24,835 nucleotides of DNA from Mesostigma viride (lineage: Eukaryota > Streptophyta > Mesostigmatophyceae > Mesostigmatales > Mesostigmataceae). The stretch spans positions 1,420,176-1,445,010 of the forward strand of contig RPFO01000084.1 of NCBI GenBank assembly GCA_009746045.1, given 5' to 3'. Below are positions 19,736 through 24,835 of the stretch, piece after piece. Every line of letters starts with the position of its first letter. Within the stretch, counting starts at the first letter, position 1. Position numbers and translations under genes: made by a program. The notes under the pieces were generated by a model. It saw only the letters and a program-made list of their open reading frames with translations. It made no database searches and was not told where the DNA came from.

Positions 19736-20632
19736 TTGCTCCGGCTTTCCGCCCCAGCTCTTGGGCCGGGACGAGCGCCTCCATGGGTTGGATGTCCTCG
19801 GCGTTCCGGTTGGCGACCCCGCGTTTGTCATCGATGCTCTGCGGGCCGCCCTCGAGGCACGCACTGAGGTACTGCCCTTGATTGCGCGCCTTCATGATTC
19901 GCAGACCAAGGGTCTGCTTCTGTGGTTTTGCGCTCACCCTCGCGTCGTTCACTGGCTCCGGGGCGCTCTTCCGTCTCAGGTCCGGCTGGCCGCCGAGGGC
20001 CACGACGAACGCATCCAGTCGGCCTTGGCGCAGCTGGTCCCGGGCCCCGACCTCCCGCCACATGCTATTCGCATTGCCTCCCTGCCTGCACGGATGGGTG
20101 GCTGCGGTCTGACTCGTGCCGCCCGGCTGGCCCCAGCAGCTTTTTGGGCTCCGTCGCTCAGTCGTGGGCGGAAAGCTGCCGGCTCCTGCCCCTTTTGGCA
20201 ACGGCAGCGCCTGACCTCCTGGACCCCAGCAGCCCTTTGCCCTTCGTCACCGCCATCCAGGAGGCCTATGCTGAGATCCAGCAGGCCTGTTCTCCCGTCC
20301 GTGCCGCTCAGGCGGTACAGCGCCACCTCCCTCGCGGCACTCCCTCGGTCGCCTCCGTTCAATCTCCCGCCGCATTCCCTGCTCGCGTCATCGATAAACA
20401 CCAGAAAACCTACGCGGGTATTCTGCACACGGCTGATTGGATTGCTCTTTTCGCGGACCTCAACGCCCAGGGACGTGCGTGGCTGTTCTCGCTTTCCTTG
20501 CGGAGTGTGGGCTCGGCGTACCTTCGTGCTCTTCCCATGGCCCCCCCATTCGCCTTGGCTCCCAGCCACTACTCGGTGGCGCTCCGGCACCAGCTATTTG
20601 CCCCGCAGCCTCTTGTTCCGGCCGGGCGGCCT

Positions 20633-20899
20633 TGTGGTAGCTGTGGGCAGCCGCTGGATCCCACGGGGACTCACTACCTTGCCTGCATGGGGGGCCAACA
20701 GAATCAGAATTGGTATTTGTATTTGCACACTGTCCTCCTGACGGTGGTGCTCGCCATGATTCGGTCGGTTTTCCCCCACGCGAACATCCGGTCCGAGGAT
20801 GCGGATGGCGCTGCCTTCTATTCCCCCAACCACCGGCCTGACATCGTGGTGCTGGACTTTGAGGGGGGTGGCCGGCATCTGCTTATTGACGTTTCGGTG
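20633..20899 (+). other. CCHC knuckle and restriction-like endonuclease core (copy B)
   Basis: This is identical to copy A at an offset of 16,822 bp: CX2CX9HX3C at 20633-20686, RPD at about 20834-20842 and IDVSV at about 20885-20899. The frame is open until the DNA transposon at 21095, which removes the last ~50 residues from this reading frame and replaces them with about 20 unrelated residues before a stop (21154). Confidence 0.85.
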
Positions 20900-21094
20900 G
20901 CGCGGCCCTTGGCTCTTAGCCACGTGGCTGGGGCCTCCCTCACGGCAGGTTACACGGCGGACCGGGCGGAGCGGGCCAAGCTCCTGGCCTACGGCGACGT
21001 CGGGCACCATCGTGTGGTGCCCTTTGTCCTGGAGGAGTTTGGGGCCATGGGGCCCCTGACCTCCGCCTTCTTCAAGGAGTGTTGCCGGCTCCGG

Positions 21095-21108
21095 CACATC
21101 AAATTTTT
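21095..21108 (+). repeat. Terminal inverted repeat, left
   Basis: CACATCAAATTTTT, the exact reverse complement of 24497-24510. Beyond it, a GGCCGGAAAAATCTTTCC-type palindromic stretch lies at 21122-21139. Confidence 0.9.
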
Positions 21109-21614
21109 CCCGCGGAGAGCCGGCCGGAAAAATCTTTCCGACTTGCCCGACTGAGCTGGACGGTACGGACCAAATTTCGGTGCAAATTGTGGCCAAAAAG
21201 CTATGTCGGCTGATTTAATGGCGGTGACCTTGATGGAGGCATTTAAGCATTATTAACGCTGGAAAATTTTGCTGCACATGCTCCGAGATGTGCGATCGCT
21301 CATGATATTTTTTTTTCTATTTTACCGACGTGCTGCAAGCTGAAAAAAATATTCGCGCGGGGGTGGGTACGAGCCTGCCGACCCTTTTGCGGGCTGCTGT
21401 CCGCAGATGCAAAAAAGTACACCGTTGTGTTACTCCATCCACCACTGGGTCCGCGTGCGATAAGAGCGAATTTCTCTTCGTTGGTAAGTCTATTTTAGCG
21501 TTACCGTTCGCTTTTCCCGAAAAATTTTCAGTTCGGTTTATTTCCTCGTTAAATCTGCTAGTGGGTGCTTCGGAGCTCTAAAACCCTGAAATCCACCGCC
21601 CCCCCCTCCCCCCA
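21109..21614. other. Left subterminal region of the DNA transposon
   Basis: No gene is seen. The sequence has T-rich and A-rich runs (T9 near 21308) and short motifs of the kind found in the ends of terminal-inverted-repeat elements. A C-run (CCCCCCTCCCCCC) at about 21600-21612 precedes the coding-like fragment. Confidence 0.4.
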
Positions 21615-22180
21615 ATGCTTCATTGTATTGCTCAGATCATCACGAATTCGACGGAAGGCAACCTGCGGTATTGTTACCAGTGTGACAAGCTACGACGGCG
21701 CACCTCAGATGGCGATCTCCCGTATGGCGGCCTGCCCGCACGATTCACACCAGCAAGTGCGTAAACTGCGACTGAAAGCTGCAGAATTTTTGCGCTGTCA
21801 ACGTCCGCCCGTGGCAGGTCTTGTACAATCTTAAGGCGGCTGCTGCCATGGGATGGAAACCGTTTGCGAACAAATATTTTGTTATCTCTCCTTGCCCCCG
21901 TGAGGCGTTTTATACAATGTTCAAGCACGTAGGGGAGGGCGCAGCCGATCAGCCGCAGGGAAGGTGCCATGGCAACTTCAAGGAAAATGCAACGAAGGTC
22001 AAGCGCGTGTTAACGGATTTTAACGAAATCGAAAACCTGTTGACGGAAGGTGACACCAGCAAGGTAGCCACAGTGTGGGCAGGGGCTAGTGTGATGGTGG
22101 ATAGCACTCTTTCTGTTATTGTGCCCCCTTTACAGCCACCTGGGCATCCACTTCCATGGAGAGTGCTCCCTCAAGATAAC
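21615..22180 (+). pseudogene. Decayed coding fragment with CXXC pairs inside the DNA transposon
   Basis: Frame 1 (from ATG 21615) encodes MLHCIAQIITN...RYCYQCDKLRRR and ends LPARFTPASA at TAA 21762. One base earlier, another frame reads KCVNCD, then a TGA at 21773-21775. It continues without stops as KLQNFCAVNVRPWQVLYNL, WKPFANKYFVISPCPREAF and a charged region to about 22120 (VKRVLTDFNEIENLL). Two CXXC pairs (CYQC, CVNC) suggest a zinc-binding unit. One frameshift plus one stop make it a pseudogene or an intron-containing remnant. The family is not recognised; it may be a captured host exon or a transposase relic. Confidence 0.4.
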
Positions 22181-22197
22181 ATTTTCTACCATGCTCA

Positions 22198-23490
22198 TGC
22201 CCCCCCACACCCACGCATGCATGCCAGCCCCCCATACACCCACGCATGCATGCCAGCCTCCCCCCATACCCACATGCATGCATAGCCCCCCACACATCCA
22301 CGCATGCATGCCAGCTCCCCCCCACACACGCATGCATGCCATCCCCCCCCACACCCACACATGCATACCAGCCCCCCCCACACCCACATGCATGCCAGCC
22401 CCCCCACACCCACGTATGCATGCCAGCCTCCCCACACACCCACGCATGCATGCCAGCCCCCACCCACACCCACGCATGCATGCCAGCCCCCCCCACACCC
22501 ACGCACGCATGCCAGCCCCCCCCCACACACACATGCATGCTAGCCCCCCCACACACACACGCATGCATGCCAGCCCCCCCAGACACACACGCATGCATGC
22601 CAGCCCCCCCCACACCCACGCATGCATGCCAGCCCCCCCACACCCACGCATGCATGCCAGCCCCCCCACACCCACGCATGCATGCCAGCCCCCTCCCCCA
22701 CCCACGCATGCATGCCAGCCCCCCCCACACCCACGCATGCATGCCAGCCCCCCCCACACCCACGCACGCATGCCAGCCCCCCTACATCCACGCACGCATG
22801 CCAGCCCCCCCCACACCCACGCATGCATGCCAGCCCCCCCCCCACACGCATGCATGCCAGCCCCCCCCACACGCACGCATGCATGCCAGCCCCCCGCACA
22901 CCCACGCATGCATGCCAGCCCCCTCCCCCACCCACGCATGCATGCTAGCCCCCCCACACCCACGCATGCATGCCAGCCCCCCCCACACCCACGCACGCAT
23001 GCCAGCCCCCCCTACACCCACGCACGCATGCCAGCCCCCCCCCACACCCACGCATGCATGCCAGCCCCCACCCCCCCACACGCATGCATGCCAGCCCCCC
23101 CACACACGCATGCATGCCAGCCCCCCCCCCACACGCATGCATGCCAGCCCCCCCCACACAAACGCATGCATGCCAGCCCCCCCAGACACCCACGCATGCA
23201 TGCCAGCCCCCCCCCACACCCACGCATTCATGCCAGCCCCCCCACACCCACGCATGCATGCCAGCCCCCCCCCACCCACGCATGCATGCCAGCCCCCCCA
23301 CACCCACACATGCATACCAGCCCCCCCCACACCCACGCATGCATGCCAGCCCCCCCCATACCCACGTATGCATGCCAGCTCCCCACACATCCACGCATGC
23401 ATGCCAGCCCCCCCCCACACCCACGCATGCATGCCAGCCCCCCCCCACACCCACGCATGCATGCCAGCCCCCCCCCACATCCACGCATGC
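22198..23490. repeat. C-rich minisatellite, about 45 units of ~28 bp
   Basis: The unit is roughly CACCCACGCATGCATGCC followed by AGC and a run of 6-10 C. Unit length varies (about 24-32 bp), mostly through the C-run and small changes such as CACGTATG, CACGCACG and CATGCTAGC. The core GCATGCATGC is palindromic, and CACGCATGCATGC alternates pyrimidine and purine. Long frames cross it on both strands (HACMPAPPHPR-type repeats), but all follow from the absence of stops in the unit, so I do not call it coding. It is far more diverged than the 170-bp array. Confidence 0.95.
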
Positions 23491-23728
23491 GGATGGGCGC
23501 CAGGCCTCGAACAAGAAGGGCAAGACCAAGGGTGTGCTGCTGCAAGTAGTGACAATGGAGCAGCGCAGGACTCAACTAGATCACATGCCAGGCCTCCAGC
23601 GCAGCCCAAGTAGGAGAGAGAGGCAGACGATAAAGCGGCAGCGGGCTGTACGCGCATGTTTTATTTACCAAGTGACTCGTGTTTTATGCATAGCATTTAG
23701 AACATTTACGAGCTTGTTCACACCTTGA
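23491..23728 (+). pseudogene. Possible short coding tail after the minisatellite
   Basis: Immediately after the last unit, composition becomes gene-like. One frame reads basic residues (GRQASNKKGKTKGVLLQ...QRSPSRRERQTIKRQRA) and stops at about 23726. Another ends PARPPAQPK-like at 23613. Neither has a recognisable domain, and the frames differ little in quality. It may be the far side of a captured gene fragment interrupted by minisatellite growth. Confidence 0.25.
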
Positions 23729-23817
23729 TTGTACAACTTAGGACATTGTATCATATTCCTGTTGTCAACATCATTCGCCATGTTCAATCCATATAATATG
23801 TGTCCAAGTGACCATTA

Positions 23818-24400
23818 ATGCTGCCATATGTCACTGATGGTATGTTAAACGTTGGTTTAGGAACTGAGATTTGGCATTGTCATCATGACGTGGACGAATT
23901 CAATGTGTGTGCAAGTTTTGGGTCAAGTGGAATCATATTGGATGCAATCTGCATGATTTGACTTATGCAAAATGAAAGAAATGAGCAAAAACTGCATTTT
24001 TTATGCTATTGACTGTCACAAATAGGTCTATAGGTGACCTCAACCTTGGTGCATGCTTTACCTGGCCTTTGTAAATTATGCATTTAAGTTGTGTGCCTTG
24101 TTTGAAATGGTTATGGCCCTCTTGGATGTAAAAAACTAGTGAAATTGTAATAAAATTGACTTTTTATGCTGTCAAACGTCACCAACATGTTGAAGGTGGG
24201 GTGCAAACTGAGACTTCACAATGTCATCATGATGGAGGACCATAATTCAGTTTGCATGCAAGTTTCTGGGTCAATGAATAAAATTTGATGTTGATTGCTT
24301 GCCTCTATGTGTGCAAAAATGTCAAAAACCATGTACCTTATGCTGTTATACGTCACAGTTAACCTTGCCAGGGTTGTCCGATGACCCCCAATTTTGGGGG
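23818..24400. repeat. Diverged ~160-185 bp tandem repeats at the right end of the DNA transposon
   Basis: A TATGCTGT...ACGTCAC-type start recurs at about 23818, 24002, 24165 and 24339. The first and third units also share ACTGAGA-TT--CA-TGTCATCATGA and TGCAAGTTT-TGGGTCAA blocks in the same order. The region is AT-rich and non-coding. Repeated subterminal sequence is common in CACTA-like elements, where it binds transposase. Homology is partial and the unit boundaries are approximate. Confidence 0.5.
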
Positions 24401-24496
24401 GTAAACACTACCATATATGTGCTCGCTTGGGCCCAAAACCTGGGTTCAACATGTTTTAGCAAGCCAGTCAAATAATTTTTTGGCCAGAAAGTGCCA

Positions 24497-24510
24497 AAAA
24501 ATTTGATGTG
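24497..24510 (-). repeat. Terminal inverted repeat, right
   Basis: AAAAATTTGATGTG, the exact reverse complement of the left end. It is followed by GGGAGGACC, where the retrotransposon sequence resumes. Confidence 0.9.
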
Positions 24511-24512
24511 GG

Positions 24513-24671
24513 GAGGACCGGCTGGACCTGGAGGGCCAGCGGGCCCCATGGTCGGCGCGGACCTGGACGTCATATTGGCGTCAGCGCTTGTCGGTGGCGC
24601 TGACTCGGGCCATGGCTGACATCATGCTCCGCCGTACGCGGGCTGATTTTGCGGTGCAGCAGGGCTATTAG
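24513..24671 (+). pseudogene. Last ~50 codons of the retrotransposon protein
   Basis: Encodes the basic C-terminal tail (RTWTSYWRQRLSVALTRAM, then MLRRTRADFAVQQGY) and the TAG stop at 24669-24671, as in copy A. It is cut off from the endonuclease core by the 3.4-kb insertion. Confidence 0.75.
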
Positions 24672-24816
24672 GTTCCTCCCGTTAGGCGTTTCCATTGGTC
24701 TTATCGTAGTATAGAGCTTTGACATATGGCTCTGTATATAGGTTTATAGCTGGGCGTTTGCTTTGGTTTGAGTGATTTCACTCTGTTGTAAGTAATTATA
24801 TTTTTAATATATATAT
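24513..24816 (+). mobile_element. 3' end of retrotransposon copy B, displaced by the DNA transposon (piece C)
   Basis: The sequence continues the element exactly where 21094 stopped. Against copy A it shows a C for T substitution (GAGGACCGG), an extra AT (GACATATGGC) and T for C in CTCTGTTG. So B plus C is a separate lineage from A in its last 300 bp, although I found no A/B difference over the preceding 862 bp. The tail ends ...TTTTTAATATATATAT, which defines the native 3' end. Confidence 0.85.
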
Positions 24817-24835
24817 ACCGGGAGACCGGCTGGAC
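24817..24835 (+). mobile_element. Start of another retrotransposon 3' fragment (D), cut by the window edge
   Basis: ACCGGGAGACCGGCTGGAC directly follows the (TA)n end of piece C. Apart from its first base and one missing G, it matches the element at 4267-4284 and 24511-24527. It begins at almost the same point where the DNA transposon split copy B. It may be a tandem duplicate of the ~310-bp 3' end or a further truncated insertion. Confidence 0.5.

Larger units (their letters stand above)
15984..21094 (+). mobile_element. RLE-type non-LTR retrotransposon, near full length, copy B (5' and central part)
   Basis: This segment runs from the satellite edge through a short GC-rich leader and a single conceptual ORF. 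It is cut at 21094 by a DNA transposon, and its 3' end continues at 24513-24816. The combined element is about 5.4 kb. Reverse transcriptase followed by a CCHC knuckle and C-terminal PD-(D/E)XK endonuclease, with N-terminal zinc fingers, is the R2/NeSL/HERO/Utopia type of organisation. No APE-type endonuclease is seen. PHD and RING-H2 fingers are additions not typical of R2. The true 5' end is uncertain because the satellite could be either its flank or its repeated promoter. Confidence 0.85.
16096..21094 (+). pseudogene. Retrotransposon polyprotein (PHD - RING-H2 - zinc fingers - RT - CCHC - RLE), eight apparent frameshifts
   Basis: The ATG at 16096 (protein start MDDPRPPSPNGSPAPRL) opens a protein that, with the 3' piece at 24513-24671, would have about 1,700 residues. 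The best frame changes near 16590-16594, 16912-16917, 17483-17489, 18075-18078, 18295-18300, 19091-19098, 19705 and 20141-20145. Every change equals the loss of one base, and most fall in a run of 4-8 identical bases. Sensible sequence resumes immediately each time: for example, VTASTLWGYVLEG follows the second site and EGKVRPIACGEV the sixth. This pattern suggests homopolymer undercalling, although a dead copy cannot be excluded. The protein would bind element RNA and DNA, nick the target and reverse-transcribe. Confidence 0.8.
21095..24510. mobile_element. Non-autonomous CACTA-like (EnSpm-like) DNA transposon inserted in retrotransposon B
   Basis: The ends are a perfect 14-bp inverted repeat, CACATCAAATTTTT at 21095-21108 and its complement at 24497-24510. 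Weaker similarity continues inward (CCGGCCGGAAAAAT versus CTGGCCAAAAAATT). Comparison with uninterrupted copy A shows that the 3,416-bp insert lies exactly in CTCC-GGG-AGGA. GG is duplicated; a 3-bp GGG duplication with one base lost would be typical for CACTA elements. No transposase is recognisable. CACTA membership is inferred from the CAC tip, the short duplication and the GGAAAAAT-rich ends. Confidence 0.75.

Noticed and set aside
22119-23657. Very long frames of His-Ala-Cys-Met-Pro-Ala-Pro type repeats and their antisense Gly/Trp/Cys counterparts
   Set aside because: Open in several frames on both strands because the minisatellite unit has no stop; unit length varies out of multiples of three, so no protein is maintained.
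24346-24573. Minus-strand frame spanning the right end of the DNA transposon and the retrotransposon
   Set aside because: It crosses the boundary of two unrelated elements and has no domain.

Overview
This is eukaryotic nuclear DNA built mostly from transposable elements and tandem repeats. Supporting signs are a TATA-box gene with a Kozak-like start, a large restriction-like-endonuclease (RLE) non-LTR retrotransposon, a terminal-inverted-repeat DNA transposon, a foldback element, a possible tRNA-derived element and several satellites. The coding parts are very GC-rich with C or G at third codon positions, and TGTAA lies just before the retrotransposon 3' end. A GC-rich green alga (chlorophyte) fits these signs, but that assignment is a guess. 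No ordinary complete host gene is visible.

Layout. 1-780: 5' part of an unidentified minus-strand gene with its promoter, broken by a 4-bp duplication. 830-1261: compound ATCC/GTCC microsatellite. 1621-2072: foldback (MITE-like) element abutting a short C-terminal coding fragment with an AT-hook-like motif (2073-2291). 2725-3386: small element with about 260-bp direct repeats around a hairpin-rich 140-bp core; each repeat carries a tRNA-like (Pol III box) sequence on the minus strand. 3407-4565: 5'-truncated retrotransposon copy A, flanked by a 14-bp direct repeat. 4581-15983: 67 apparently identical copies of a 170-bp satellite unit.

15984-21094: near-complete retrotransposon copy B. Its conceptual single ORF of about 1,700 codons carries, in order, a PHD finger, a region of unknown function, a RING-H2 finger, two C2H2/C2HC-like fingers, a reverse transcriptase, a CCHC knuckle and a PD-(D/E)XK endonuclease. 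The reading frame changes eight times, always in the same direction and mostly at homopolymers, which suggests base undercalling in the assembly more than decay. 21095-24510: a 3.4-kb CACTA-like DNA transposon inserted near the 3' end of copy B; it holds a decayed coding fragment, a C-rich GCATGCATGC minisatellite and diverged subterminal repeats. 24513-24816: the displaced 3' end of copy B (called C here). 24817-24835: the start of a further 3' fragment (D).

The window records a history. A 170-bp array lay beside a small repeat element. Copy A inserted one base from the array's edge. Copy B lies at the other edge and was later split by the DNA transposon. Copies A and B show no difference that I could find over about 860 bp, so the family moved or recombined recently. 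The array size, its homogeneity and the same-family retrotransposons on both sides recall centromeric or pericentromeric DNA; this is an inference.
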